Shown here in pieces: positions 1-7,125 of a stretch of DNA of 17,013 nt (position 1 is its first letter; every line of letters starts with the position of its first letter). Below the pieces are notes generated by a model. That model was not told the DNA's origin. It searched no databases and saw only the letters and a program-made list of their open reading frames with translations. Source of the stretch: Patescibacteria group bacterium (GTDB taxonomy: Bacteria; Patescibacteriota; Dojkabacteria; JAKAPS01; JAJZLI01); assembly GCA_023380695.1 (NCBI GenBank), contig JAMCRT010000042.1, positions 1 through 17,013 on the forward strand, read 5' to 3'. A program made the position numbers and the translations under genes.

Positions 1-263
1 TTATTAAATATTCAAAAGAATATTCAGTAATACATGTTATATCATTCATACAAAACAAAAAAATAATAATAAAAGTAAAGGATCATGGAATGGGTATATC
101 CAGTAACAAAATAGATTCCTTATTTGATAAAAATTATAGTGATTCAAGTAAAAAAATAGGGTTAGGATTATATATATCAAAGCATTTTATAAATCTTATT
201 GGTGGTGATATTTTTATCAATAGTAAAGAAAATTTAGGTACTACAGCCATTGTTGAAATTTAA
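1..263 (+). CDS. Sensor histidine kinase, C-terminal end (partial)
   Basis: This is the last 86 or so residues of a two-component histidine kinase; the rest lies left of the window. Read in the frame ending at TAA 261-263, the peptide carries the ATP-lid motifs of the HATPase_c fold in order: a G1 box (VKDHGMGIS, the DxGxG pattern), an F box (LFDKNY) and a G2 box (GLGLYISKHFINLIGGDI), then the usual closing strand with a Gly-Thr-Thr turn. By family knowledge this domain binds ATP and phosphorylates a conserved His in the upstream dimerisation domain, signalling to a response regulator. Neither that His domain nor a regulator is in the window, so the signal cannot be guessed. No transcription terminator is obvious between it and the tRNA gene 39 bases downstream. 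Confidence 0.9.
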   Translation, partial: IKYSKEYSVIHVISFIQNKKIIIKVKDHGMGISSNKIDSLFDKNYSDSSKKIGLGLYISKHFINLIGGDIFINSKENLGTTAIVEI

Positions 264-302
264 TCTTTATATTACTATAATTAACCTTAGTTTTGTTAAT
301 AT

Positions 303-374
303 TCCTCGGTAGCTCAATGGTAGAGCTGCTCGCTGTTAACGAGAAGGTTCTAGGTTCGAATCCTAGCCGAGGAG
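303..374 (+). tRNA. tRNA-Asn (anticodon GTT)
   Basis: Cloverleaf folded by eye: acceptor TCCTCGG (303-309) pairs fully with CCGAGGA (367-373), with G374 as discriminator. The D arm is GCTC/GAGC around AATGGTA. The anticodon loop CTGTTAA (333-339) holds GTT at 335-337. The T arm is CTAGG-TTCGAAT-CCTAG (350-366). The variable loop has five bases. The outermost anticodon-stem pair (328 G, 344 A) is a mismatch; the other four pair. CCA is not encoded (GAAT follows), so a CCA-adding enzyme is needed. The discriminator G and UCCUC start match bacterial tRNA-Asn. The sequence just after it is repeated at 3031-3075. Confidence 0.96.
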
Positions 375-418
375 AATTTTATGTTTTTCATGAAAAATAC
401 TGTTATTACAATAAATAT
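372..418 (+). repeat. Direct repeat, copy 1 (abuts tRNA-Asn 3' end)
   Basis: This 47-base stretch starts inside the last bases of the tRNA gene and is repeated at 3031-3075. The last 26 bases (393-418) are identical in both copies, and the first 20 or so differ by a few substitutions and indels. In this copy TTTTTCATGAAAAA (384-397) is a perfect palindrome; copy 2 has a shortened version. It could serve as a tRNA 3' processing or termination structure, or be an attachment-like repeat. Confidence 0.7.
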
Positions 419-439
419 CCACCACCTATTCCAATTCCG

Positions 440-468
440 TTGACAAAAACTATAAGTTATTATATACT
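440..468 (+). promoter_or_regulatory. Sigma-70-type promoter for the 500-706 gene
   Basis: TTGACA (440-445), a 17-base spacer and TATACT (463-468) make a near-consensus promoter. Transcription would start near 475, giving a leader of about 25 bases before the ATG at 500. The leader shares 16 identical bases (469-484) with the leader of the gene at 5127. Confidence 0.75.
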
Positions 469-499
469 ATGTTTATTAATTTTAGTTTATTTAAATATT

Positions 500-706
500 A
501 TGGAAACAGAAGAATTAGTAGTTAGATTACCTAAACTTTCAGCAAGAGAAACTGAAGCCACTAGATATGGTGTGCCAACTGATTCATCTTGGGATACTAT
601 ATCTAGAGCAAGAATACGTTATGAGGAAATAGCAAAAGAAAACCCTACAATTGATGATTCAAAAGAGGTTAATCATACACCTATTGATGATTCGAAACCT
701 TATTAA
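500..706 (+). CDS. Small acidic hypothetical protein, 68 aa
   Basis: I do not recognise this protein. The frame is open further upstream through the tRNA gene, but translation from there makes no sense; the ATG at 500 is chosen because a strong promoter starts transcription near 475 and the preceding codons lie in tRNA sequence. The product is hydrophilic with no membrane segment. Residues 14-46 look helical and charged, and the tail has a repeated element (TIDDSKEVNHT and PIDDSKPY, residues 50-68). No Shine-Dalgarno is visible before the ATG. The promoter and leader resemble those of the gene at 5127, which also encodes a small acidic helical protein, but the two proteins do not obviously align. 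Function unknown. Confidence 0.6.
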   Translation: METEELVVRLPKLSARETEATRYGVPTDSSWDTISRARIRYEEIAKENPTIDDSKEVNHTPIDDSKPY

Positions 707-727
707 TATATAATGATTGAAATCTAT

Positions 728-761
728 AAAAGAGAGAATATATTTAATAATCTCCCCTTTT
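728..761 (+). terminator. Possible weak Rho-independent terminator
   Basis: The purine arm AAAAGAGAGA (728-737) can pair, with one mismatch and one bulge, with TCTCCCCTTTT (751-761) across a 13-base loop, ending in a short T run. It sits 22 bases after the stop of the 500-706 gene. Few G-C pairs, so this is tentative. The rest of 707-909 shows only the promoter of the next gene. Confidence 0.3.
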
Positions 762-894
762 TAATTTATTAATTTAAAAATCTGCTTACTCATATGAAAT
801 AACTCTCTGGTTCGATTAGTGTTACATTGGAGGAGCTTTGTATATTTAGATATTCTATATTTTTATGTTTTAAAAAAATCTTATTTTAAAGATA

Positions 895-903
895 TGTTAT
901 AAT
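895..903 (+). promoter_or_regulatory. Extended -10 promoter, 6 bases before ATG
   Basis: TGTTATAAT (895-903) is a perfect extended -10 (TGn plus TATAAT). No good -35 is seen 17 bases upstream. The box ends 6 bases before the ATG at 910, so the expected start point falls on the A of the ATG: a leaderless mRNA is predicted. Confidence 0.7.
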
Positions 904-909
904 TTATTC

Positions 910-1452
910 ATGAAAAATATTATTATTCTCCATGGAACAGGAGAAACTGAAAATTCATTCTGGATTCCTTATATAAAAGATAATCTAGAAAAAAAGAATT
1001 ATAAAATCTCAATACCAGACCTTCCCAATACAAACAATCCTGTACTTAAAAAACAATTAGAAAAGTCTTTAAAAGAAGACTTCAATGAAGAAACTATCCT
1101 TATTGGTCATTCTTCTGGGTGTCCTCTAATTTTAGCAATTCTAGAAAATATTAAAGTGGAAATAAAATTATCTATTTTAGTTGCAGGATATTCTCAACCA
1201 CTATTAGGAAATAAAGGGAATACTTATAATATAAAAGATTATTATAATTGGGAAAAGATTAAATCTACATGCAAGGAATTCATTTTTATTAATGGTGTAA
1301 ACGATCCATGGGGAGCGAATGATATTCAAGGAAGATTTATGTTTGATAATCTTGGAGGAAAACTTATTATTAATAATGAAGGCCATATGGGTTCCGATTT
1401 TTATAACCAACCATATAAAAAGTTTCCTTTTCTTTTAAAACTTATCGATTAA
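910..1452 (+). CDS. RBBP9/YdeN-like alpha/beta serine hydrolase, 180 aa
   Basis: A compact alpha/beta hydrolase of the RBBP9/YdeN family (usual length about 180-190 aa, so full length). Residues 3-9 (NIIILHG) form the first strand and oxyanion HG. GHSSG (66-70) is the nucleophile elbow with Ser68. Asp132 in NGVNDPWG and His159 in EGHMG complete the catalytic triad in the expected order and spacing. No signal peptide, so cytoplasmic. Members are serine hydrolases whose bacterial substrates are mostly unknown; the substrate is not inferable here. The ATG at 910 is supported by the strand beginning at residue 3 and by the promoter box ending 6 bases upstream. A HAD-like gene follows 60 bases downstream in the same direction. 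Confidence 0.85.
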   Translation: MKNIIILHGTGETENSFWIPYIKDNLEKKNYKISIPDLPNTNNPVLKKQLEKSLKEDFNEETILIGHSSGCPLILAILENIKVEIKLSILVAGYSQPLLGNKGNTYNIKDYYNWEKIKSTCKEFIFINGVNDPWGANDIQGRFMFDNLGGKLIINNEGHMGSDFYNQPYKKFPFLLKLID

Positions 1453-1512
1453 ATATTAAAAATTTATTTTTAACCTTAATTCTAACTTTATTCAATATAT
1501 TGATATAGAATT

Positions 1513-2166
1513 ATGAAGCAAAGACAAAAATCTAAAATCGTAAATCCTAATAATATATCTTTTATATATTTTGATCTTGGAGGTGTAGTAATTATTGATT
1601 TTAGTGGAAATAATAAATGGAATGAATTAAAAGAAAAACTTAAAATCCCTTCTAGCAAAAGTATTTTGTTTGATAAAATTTTTGATGAGTATGAGAAACA
1701 AATATGTACAAATATGGATATTGAATCAATGAAAGGAATTTTAAATAAAGAACTTGGGATAAATATTCCTTTGACATACTCACTACTGAAAGAGTTTGTC
1801 AATAGATTTGAAAAGAATCCTTCTATTTGGCCAATAATTAAAAATATTAAGAAAAAATATCCTATTGGACTTTTTACCATGATGTATCCAAGAATGCTTA
1901 ATACAATAAAAGAGTCTGGAATTATTCCTGCTATTGACTGGAATATAACTATAGATTCAAGTATTGTTAGGTACACAAAATATGATATAGAGATGTTTGA
2001 TATTGCAACAAAAAAAGCTAATGTTCCTAAAAAAGAAATTCTTCTTATAGAAAATAGTATGAAGCATATAGAGACTGCTCAAAATTATGGATGGCAGACG
2101 TTCTTTTATAATCCTAATGATATTGATAAATCTAATACTAATTTAATAACATATATTGGATTATAA
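1513..2166 (+). CDS. HAD-superfamily (subfamily IA, YihX-like) protein with altered motifs, 217 aa
   Basis: The fold signature of a haloacid-dehalogenase-type phosphatase is clear. Motif I is YFDLGGVV (Asp21 as the nucleophile position; the second Asp is Gly23, as in YihX-type DLGNV enzymes). Motif II is Thr122 in GLFTMM, and motif III probably Lys156 in TKYDIEMF, where KPD is usual. Motif IV reads LLIENSMKHIETAQNYGW, where the family has IDDSxxNIxxA: the two Mg2+-binding acids are Glu180 and Asn181. The segment between is a helical cap (residues 35-105). Length is normal. The nucleophile remains but the metal site is weakened, so it may be a slow phosphatase, have a changed metal site, or bind ligand only. 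It follows the hydrolase gene closely and may share its transcript. Substrate unknown. Confidence 0.75.
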   Translation: MKQRQKSKIVNPNNISFIYFDLGGVVIIDFSGNNKWNELKEKLKIPSSKSILFDKIFDEYEKQICTNMDIESMKGILNKELGINIPLTYSLLKEFVNRFEKNPSIWPIIKNIKKKYPIGLFTMMYPRMLNTIKESGIIPAIDWNITIDSSIVRYTKYDIEMFDIATKKANVPKKEILLIENSMKHIETAQNYGWQTFFYNPNDIDKSNTNLITYIGL

Positions 2167-2203
2167 TTACTTATTGCAATAAAAAAATTTGTAAATTATT
2201 TTG

Positions 2204-2247
2204 GTTCTAACAACCAGGATAGTCCTCACTGAATCCTGCATTAGAAC
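2204..2247. other. Isolated two-tier hairpin / inverted repeat
   Basis: GTTCTAA (2204-2210) pairs perfectly with TTAGAAC (2241-2247). Inside it CAGGAT (2215-2220) pairs perfectly with ATCCTG (2233-2238), with a small internal loop (4 and 2 bases) and a 12-base apical loop. No T run follows, so it is not a typical intrinsic terminator. It is the most G+C-rich segment of the gene-free stretch 2167-2359. It could be a small RNA, a folded recombination site or a regulatory structure for the toxin-antitoxin locus. Confidence 0.55.
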
Positions 2248-2314
2248 ATTTATATAGATATTGGGTTTTACTATTTATAATATAATACTAGTCTATTGTA
2301 TATTTTTTTAAATA

Positions 2315-2343
2315 TGATATACTGTATATGTAATATATATACT
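2315..2343 (+). promoter_or_regulatory. Candidate promoter boxes for the toxin-antitoxin pair
   Basis: TGATATACT (2315-2323) is an extended -10 match, and a second TATACT lies at 2338-2343, 16 bases before the ATG at 2360. Either would give a short leader. The alternating TATA-rich sequence here is also a plausible operator for the ribbon-helix-helix antitoxin, but no clear paired half-sites could be picked out. Confidence 0.45.
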
Positions 2344-2359
2344 TACAAACACTAATGGA

Positions 2360-2680
2360 ATGGATAATATAACGATATTTAATGGGAATATATTATTTGA
2401 GTGGGACAAAGGTAATATTAGTAAAAGTTTAAAAAAACATAGTATTACTAATGAGGAAAGTGAGTCTGTATTCTTTGATATTAATAAAATGATATACAAT
2501 GATACTCCTCATTCAAATAATGAATTAAGGTATATAATATTAGGAAAAAGTAAATTTAACAATATATTATTTACTGTCTTTACAGAAAGAAATAAAAAAA
2601 TAAGAATAATATCTACAAGAATAGCAAATAAAAAGGAGGTGAATTTTTATGAAGAAGAAAATAGAACTACCAAAATTTAA
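2360..2680 (+). CDS. brnT: BrnT-family ribonuclease toxin, 106 aa
   Basis: Toxin of a BrnT/BrnA type II toxin-antitoxin pair. BrnT toxins have a RelE-like fold and cleave RNA to halt translation. The family landmarks appear in order: FEWD (13-16), the KKH motif (25-27), a central acidic region with His51, the strand ELRYIILG, then TER (75-77), RIISTR (82-87) and a closing FYEEE (97-101). Length is normal apart from about ten extra N-terminal residues before FEWD. The start ATG at 2360 follows the promoter boxes. The gene overlaps the antitoxin start by 32 bases, so the two are translationally linked. The usual toxin-first order of this family is kept. All family landmarks look intact, so the toxin is probably active. 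Confidence 0.88.
   Translation: MDNITIFNGNILFEWDKGNISKSLKKHSITNEESESVFFDINKMIYNDTPHSNNELRYIILGKSKFNNILFTVFTERNKKIRIISTRIANKKEVNFYEEENRTTKI
2633..2642 (+). promoter_or_regulatory. Perfect Shine-Dalgarno for the antitoxin
   Basis: AAGGAGGTGA lies 6 bases before the ATG at 2649, inside the toxin coding sequence. It is one of only two strong ribosome-binding sites in the window and fixes the antitoxin start. A strong site here would favour antitoxin over toxin synthesis from one mRNA. Confidence 0.85.
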
Positions 2681-2906
2681 AAATGAAAGTGAGGAAAGAA
2701 ATTTCTGGGAGAAATTTGATCTTTCAGAATATGCAGAAAAGGGAGATTTCAGAAAAGTTTCTTTTCCTGATTTAAAACCTACATCAAAAAGTATATCTAT
2801 AAGAATACCTACATATATACTTTTAAAATTAAAAGAAGAAGCTAACAGTAAAGATATTCCTTATCAAAGCTTGATAAAAGAATTTATTGTACAAGGATTA
2901 GGATAA
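2649..2906 (+). CDS. brnA: BrnA/CopG-like ribbon-helix-helix antitoxin, 85 aa
   Basis: Antitoxin partner of the upstream BrnT-like toxin. The N-terminal half (residues 6-35) has the conserved PKFKNESEERNFWEKFDLSEY-type block of COG5304-like antitoxins (Pro8 to Tyr28), thought to contact the toxin. The C-terminal half carries a ribbon-helix-helix DNA-binding domain: a beta strand SKSISIRIP (46-54), helix 1 around 55-67, and helix 2 PYQSLIKEFIVQGL (71-84). Members neutralise the toxin and repress their own promoter as a complex. The start is fixed by the perfect Shine-Dalgarno upstream. Its different reading frame within the toxin gene and the 32-base overlap point to coupled expression. The name brnA is used by function; CopG-family antitoxin is an equally valid label. 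Confidence 0.85.
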   Translation: MKKKIELPKFKNESEERNFWEKFDLSEYAEKGDFRKVSFPDLKPTSKSISIRIPTYILLKLKEEANSKDIPYQSLIKEFIVQGLG

Positions 2907-3030
2907 TATTCCTAAGTACGAACATAACCTTATCTATCTCTAAAATCTTTGTTTTTATTTATTCTCCTAATATACAAGCATTAATCTAAGCCAAAAAGCT
3001 AAAGCTGGTTCGAACTGTTGATACGCCGGG

Positions 3031-3075
3031 GAGCTTTTTATGTTTTCATAAAAATACTGTTATTACAATAAATAT
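3031..3075 (+). repeat. Direct repeat, copy 2
   Basis: Second copy of the element at 372-418; bases 3050-3075 match 393-418 exactly. It is preceded by GGTTCGAA (3008-3015) and GGGGAG, which recall the tRNA T-loop and 3' end next to copy 1, but no tRNA fold can be built here. It lies 28 bases left of the insertion sequence. The rest of the gene-free stretch 2907-3103 shows nothing else I can support. Confidence 0.7.
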
Positions 3076-3103
3076 TTATTATCCGCTTTAATCCATTGTG
3101 TAA

Positions 3104-3124
3104 GTGCAAGCGATTTCTGCACTA
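3104..3124 (+). repeat. IS left terminal inverted repeat
   Basis: GTGCAAGCGATTTCTGCACT plus A; matches the inverted right end at 17 of 21 positions. Contains the transposase stop codon. Confidence 0.75.
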
Positions 3125-4027
3125 TTTAGTATTGTTTAGACTATAGCAGTAAACATTCCATATCTCTGAAGGTGTTTTACCTTTCAGAGAATAATGTGGT
3201 CTGTAATTATTATACTTATATATTCCTTCTTTTAAAATACTCTCTAATTTCTTTTTACTAAAATTACCATATCCCACTTCCTCATCTCTAATAGTTCTAT
3301 TTAATCTCTCTACTAATCCATTGTATTTAGGTGAGTGAGGGGGTGTATGATTTAGTGATGTTCCAAACAATTCTTTTACAAACTTCTCTGTATCTGATTG
3401 TGCTTCTCCTCCATTATCCCATTGAAGTCTTTTAATCTTGAATGGAAAGTAAACAGACGCTTCTTTAATAGCCCTCATTGCATTTTCCTGGTATAGGGCA
3501 GTCATTACAGTGGAATATCTCATTCTTGTTATCCAATCACAAAAATTACATATAAATAGGTCTCCTATATACATTGGGTCTGCTTCTACCAAATCTCCAG
3601 GATAGAATGGTACTATATGTTCATACTTATCCTTCTTTGTTGGATATTTAAGCTTATGTGGAGCAAACCCTCTTACCTTTATTATATTAGATATACTTCT
3701 CTCTGATATATCTATTCCGTAGTCTCTTTTAAGTATTAGTTGTGTTTTCCATCTACCATATCCATCTATTTTTCTAAGTTCTTTAATTATTGATACTGTA
3801 ATATTAGATATTTTATTTGCAGGAATACTTCCATTCTTCCATTTACCAAAATCTTTAATAGTTTTCCTTATTCCTATCATTTTAAAAGATTTAACCCAGT
3901 TAGCATATGTTCTTCTAGATACTCCAAGTGATTTAGATGCTTTATCATACTTAGTATTTTCTTTGTACAATATATATGCAAATTTAATCTTTTCTGTTTT
4001 TGTTAAATCTATGTTATTATTTTCCAT
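3122..4027 (-). CDS. DDE transposase (IS481/IS3-like integrase core), 301 aa
   Basis: Catalyses cut or copy transposition of the surrounding element. An N-terminal helix-turn-helix (about residues 10-50, with SLGVSRRTYANWV) is followed by a second winged or HTH-21-like region (85-125) and an rve catalytic core. The acidic triad is visible: Asp150 in VEADPMY, Asp204 in LQWDNGGE and Glu240 in NGLVERLNR, with 35 residues between the last two as in D,D35E enzymes. The ending RPHYSLKGKTPSEIW is the classic C-terminal signature of this group. One uninterrupted frame, without the two-frame overlap of many IS3 members, points to an IS481-like arrangement. Start ATG at 4027 follows a hairpin-forming leader. 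No damage seen, so probably active. Confidence 0.92.
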   Translation of the reverse strand: MENNNIDLTKTEKIKFAYILYKENTKYDKASKSLGVSRRTYANWVKSFKMIGIRKTIKDFGKWKNGSIPANKISNITVSIIKELRKIDGYGRWKTQLILKRDYGIDISERSISNIIKVRGFAPHKLKYPTKKDKYEHIVPFYPGDLVEADPMYIGDLFICNFCDWITRMRYSTVMTALYQENAMRAIKEASVYFPFKIKRLQWDNGGEAQSDTEKFVKELFGTSLNHTPPHSPKYNGLVERLNRTIRDEEVGYGNFSKKKLESILKEGIYKYNNYRPHYSLKGKTPSEIWNVYCYSLNNTK

Positions 4028-4068
4028 AGTGGTAGCTTTTCTAAAGTAATTACTCGAATGCTACCACT
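4028..4068. promoter_or_regulatory. 9-bp perfect inverted repeat at the transposase start
   Basis: AGTGGTAGC (4028-4036) and GCTACCACT (4060-4068) are perfect inverted copies 23 bases apart. One arm abuts the transposase ATG and the other covers the predicted transcription start. It may be an operator, or an RNA hairpin that masks the start codon and limits transposase synthesis. Confidence 0.65.
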
Positions 4069-4071
4069 TTT

Positions 4072-4100
4072 CTTATACCTTTATCCACATCTTAGTGCAA
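4072..4100 (-). promoter_or_regulatory. Transposase promoter within the IS right end
   Basis: On the minus strand TTGCAC (4100-4095), a 17-base spacer and TATAAG (4077-4072) form a good sigma-70-type promoter. The -35 box is part of the right inverted repeat, so transposase binding to its end would also block its own promoter. Confidence 0.65.
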
Positions 4101-4113
4101 AATTCCCTTGCCC
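4093..4113 (+). repeat. IS right terminal inverted repeat
   Basis: TAGTGCAAAATTCCCTTGCC plus C; inverted match to 3104-3124. The bases outward to 4184 hold only the promoter of the next gene. Confidence 0.75.
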
Positions 4114-4167
4114 TATTCATAACCTTGAAAGGTTACTATAATTCTGCTATATATAAAATATAGTATG

Positions 4168-4176
4168 TGTTAAAAT
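4168..4176 (+). promoter_or_regulatory. Candidate extended -10, 8 bases before ATG
   Basis: TGTTAAAAT (4168-4176) ends 8 bases before the ATG at 4185. A second candidate, TGCTATATA (4145-4153), would give a leader of about 25 bases. The position matches the promoter of the paralogous gene at 7966. Confidence 0.4.
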
Positions 4177-4184
4177 TAAAAAAT

Positions 4185-5075
4185 ATGGATGAAAATGTAG
4201 GGGAGGTACAACCTCAAAATAATATAGTAAAAACAAATTCTAAATTTCCCGCATTATTAGTAACAGCTCTTATAGTAATAATAGTACTATTGTTATTATT
4301 ACTTCTATATTTATTTTTTGCAGGTAATAAAACTAATACTCATAGTACTACTGCTAAACAATCAGTAAGCACACAAAAACCAAAAACAAATACTTCTGCC
4401 CCAAAAACTGTGGTAAATACTAATAGTAATAATACATGTAAACCTGAAGGAACAGCTACTTCAGCTATGTTTCCAATAAACTCATATCCTAACCAACCAT
4501 CTTCAAATACCTTACTACAGGATCAAAATACTGCTTCAAAAAATTGGGAAAATAATGCATATCTTGTGACATCTGTTGAATCTGCAGGAATAACTGCGGG
4601 CCCAAGCCCTAATGGAGCATATATATATGCATCAAGTTGTACAAAAGATTTATTAATATATTATGGTACAGGTTCTGGTCCATATATTTCACCTACTACT
4701 CATCAATCTTATGAAAAACCTGTTATTGTAAGCAATATTGCTACCTATAACAATATTATATTTAACTATGCACAACTCCCTTACAATACTACACTACCAT
4801 TATCTGAGGCTAATAATTTCCCATCCTTTGTAAATCCTCATAAAAATGGACCAATAATATATAATAGTACTAATCACTCAAATCCTTCATCTACTGCAAA
4901 TAATATAACTATTTCAAATAAATCTTTTTATGCACAAGAATATACTGTACAAATAAATAATTCAAAAAAATTAGGAATCTTTTACGATGTTATGTTCTAT
5001 ACTTATACCAATAAAATAGTAGCCTTAGCTACAATATCTAATACCGGTAATCTATTAACATTGAAAATTTACTAA
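4185..5075 (+). CDS. Single-TM surface-anchored protein with shared N-terminal cassette, 296 aa
   Basis: A GTG at 4167 could add six residues, but ATG 4185 is preferred because the protein then starts MDENV like its paralogue at 7966 (MDKSV). Layout: a short cytoplasmic tail (1-21), a very leucine-rich membrane helix (22-47), a Ser/Thr/Asn/Lys linker (50-85), and a C-terminal outer domain of about 210 residues that I do not recognise. That domain is rich in Asn, Ser, Thr and Tyr, with two Cys (Cys85 and one in YASSCTKDLL) that could pair. There is no positive cleavage site, so the helix is probably a signal anchor. Residues 12-74 are nearly the same as residues 20-83 of the 7966 product, at protein and DNA level, while the rest is unrelated. 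Function unknown; surface exposure is inferred. Confidence 0.75.
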   Translation: MDENVGEVQPQNNIVKTNSKFPALLVTALIVIIVLLLLLLLYLFFAGNKTNTHSTTAKQSVSTQKPKTNTSAPKTVVNTNSNNTCKPEGTATSAMFPINSYPNQPSSNTLLQDQNTASKNWENNAYLVTSVESAGITAGPSPNGAYIYASSCTKDLLIYYGTGSGPYISPTTHQSYEKPVIVSNIATYNNIIFNYAQLPYNTTLPLSEANNFPSFVNPHKNGPIIYNSTNHSNPSSTANNITISNKSFYAQEYTVQINNSKKLGIFYDVMFYTYTNKIVALATISNTGNLLTLKIY

Positions 5076-5090
5076 AAGTATCCTTATACT
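5061..5090 (+). promoter_or_regulatory. Promoter for the 5127 gene
   Basis: TTGAAA (5061-5066), an 18-base spacer and TATACT (5085-5090). The -35 lies inside the last codons of the upstream gene. The following leader shares ATGTTTATTAATTTTA (5096-5111) with the leader at 469-484 upstream of the 500-706 gene. Confidence 0.6.
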
Positions 5091-5126
5091 ATACAATGTT
5101 TATTAATTTTAACTAATTTTAATATT

Positions 5127-5480
5127 ATGAAAGAAGCAATAGAAATAGAACAAGAACAAATAGAGGAAAAAGAATTAACAGAGACTCAAAAAGTAGCAAA
5201 GGATATTGGAATAGAAAACTTTAAACGCAGTGAAGAATATAGGCTTGGTATCACAAATGAAGAACTTGATCCTTATACTCTAAAAAGATTTCAAGAAATT
5301 GATAGAATACTCTCAGAAAGTGCCGTAGCATTATTTGAAAAATCTGGACCCAATGATCCATTATACGGGCGTGAAGCGGCCATAGCAAGAGCTTATAGCA
5401 TTAAAAATCCTGAGCAAAGAGAAATTACATATCTCAAGATTTTGGCAATTGTACTTGAGGAAAGAGAGGAATATACATAA
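5127..5480 (+). CDS. Acidic helical hypothetical protein, 117 aa
   Basis: I do not recognise this protein. It is hydrophilic, Glu-rich and predicted by eye to be almost all helix, with a highly charged N-terminus (residues 2-25, many Glu/Gln) and no membrane segment or signal. A possible conserved-looking core is ELDPYTLKRFQEIDRILSES (46-65), followed by SGPNDPLYGREAAIARAYSI (73-92), which has a helix-capping SGPNDPLYG turn. The start ATG has no Shine-Dalgarno; promoter and leader support it. It stands alone between the surface protein gene and the helicase gene, both in the same direction. Function unknown. Confidence 0.65.
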   Translation: MKEAIEIEQEQIEEKELTETQKVAKDIGIENFKRSEEYRLGITNEELDPYTLKRFQEIDRILSESAVALFEKSGPNDPLYGREAAIARAYSIKNPEQREITYLKILAIVLEEREEYT

Positions 5481-5515
5481 AATTCTTCCTATTCCTTTAC
5501 ATATATCATATACAT

Positions 5516-5544
5516 TTGCTCATCAGCTATAAGTGTGGTAATAT
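5516..5544 (+). promoter_or_regulatory. Promoter with extended -10 for the DEAD-box helicase
   Basis: TTGCTC (5516-5521), a 17-base spacer ending in TGG, and TAATAT (5539-5544). Transcription would start near 5551 and leave a leader of about 59 bases, one of the longest in the window, which could carry post-transcriptional control such as a cold response. Confidence 0.55.
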
Positions 5545-5609
5545 GAGATGCCAAATAATAAATAGATATTCAACTCAAAAAATACTATTCTTTTCTCTGG
5601 ATAAAAATA

Positions 5610-6992
<1,383 letters not shown>

Positions 6993-7107
6993 ACTTAAAT
7001 TAAGAACATATTACTCATCAATATTTATACTTTTGTAAGCTTTAATATTTGATTCTAAAGTAAAAATTATATAGCATATTTTTTTAATCTTTTTTTAATA
7101 AAAGGTA

Positions 7108-7113
7108 TATACT
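7108..7113 (+). promoter_or_regulatory. -10 box that decides the start of the next gene
   Basis: TATACT (7108-7113) directly abuts an in-frame ATG at 7114. A transcript from it would begin near 7120, after that ATG, so the ATG at 7126 must be used. The gene-free bases 6993-7107 are T-rich with no clear terminator. Confidence 0.55.
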
Positions 7114-7125
7114 ATGATAGTAAAG

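Larger units (their letters stand above)
3104..4113 (-). mobile_element. Insertion sequence, about 1.0 kb, apparently intact
   Basis: Imperfect terminal inverted repeats are visible: 3104-3124 on the plus strand against the reverse complement of 4093-4113, 17 of 21 bases identical (both contain GCAAG and end inward in TGCACTA). Between them is one complete DDE transposase gene on the minus strand. The true ends may extend a few bases further out, since TGTG-like sequence occurs at 3097-3100; I could not define a target-site duplication. The transposase stop codon (3122-3124) lies inside the left repeat, and the -35 box of its promoter overlaps the right repeat. No passenger genes. Confidence 0.8.

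Noticed and set aside
293..499. An open frame running through the tRNA gene into the 500-706 gene
   Set aside because: It would translate the tRNA; a strong promoter at 440-468 and an ATG at 500 explain the real gene.
795..850. A tRNA-like fragment (CTGGTTCGATTA ... GGAGGAGC) similar to the one at 3003-3036
   Set aside because: No T-stem, acceptor or D arm can be paired in either place; likeness rests on GGTTCGA and GGAGC only.
1488..1976. Long open frame antisense to the HAD-like gene
   Set aside because: Composition is that of a complementary strand to an A+T-rich gene (hydrophobic, Ile/Ser-rich); the sense frame has clear HAD motifs.
2204..2247. An integron attC site
   Set aside because: The stems are present, but the expected RYYYAAC/GTTRRRY core pair and extrahelical bases could not be identified, and no integron integrase is in the window.
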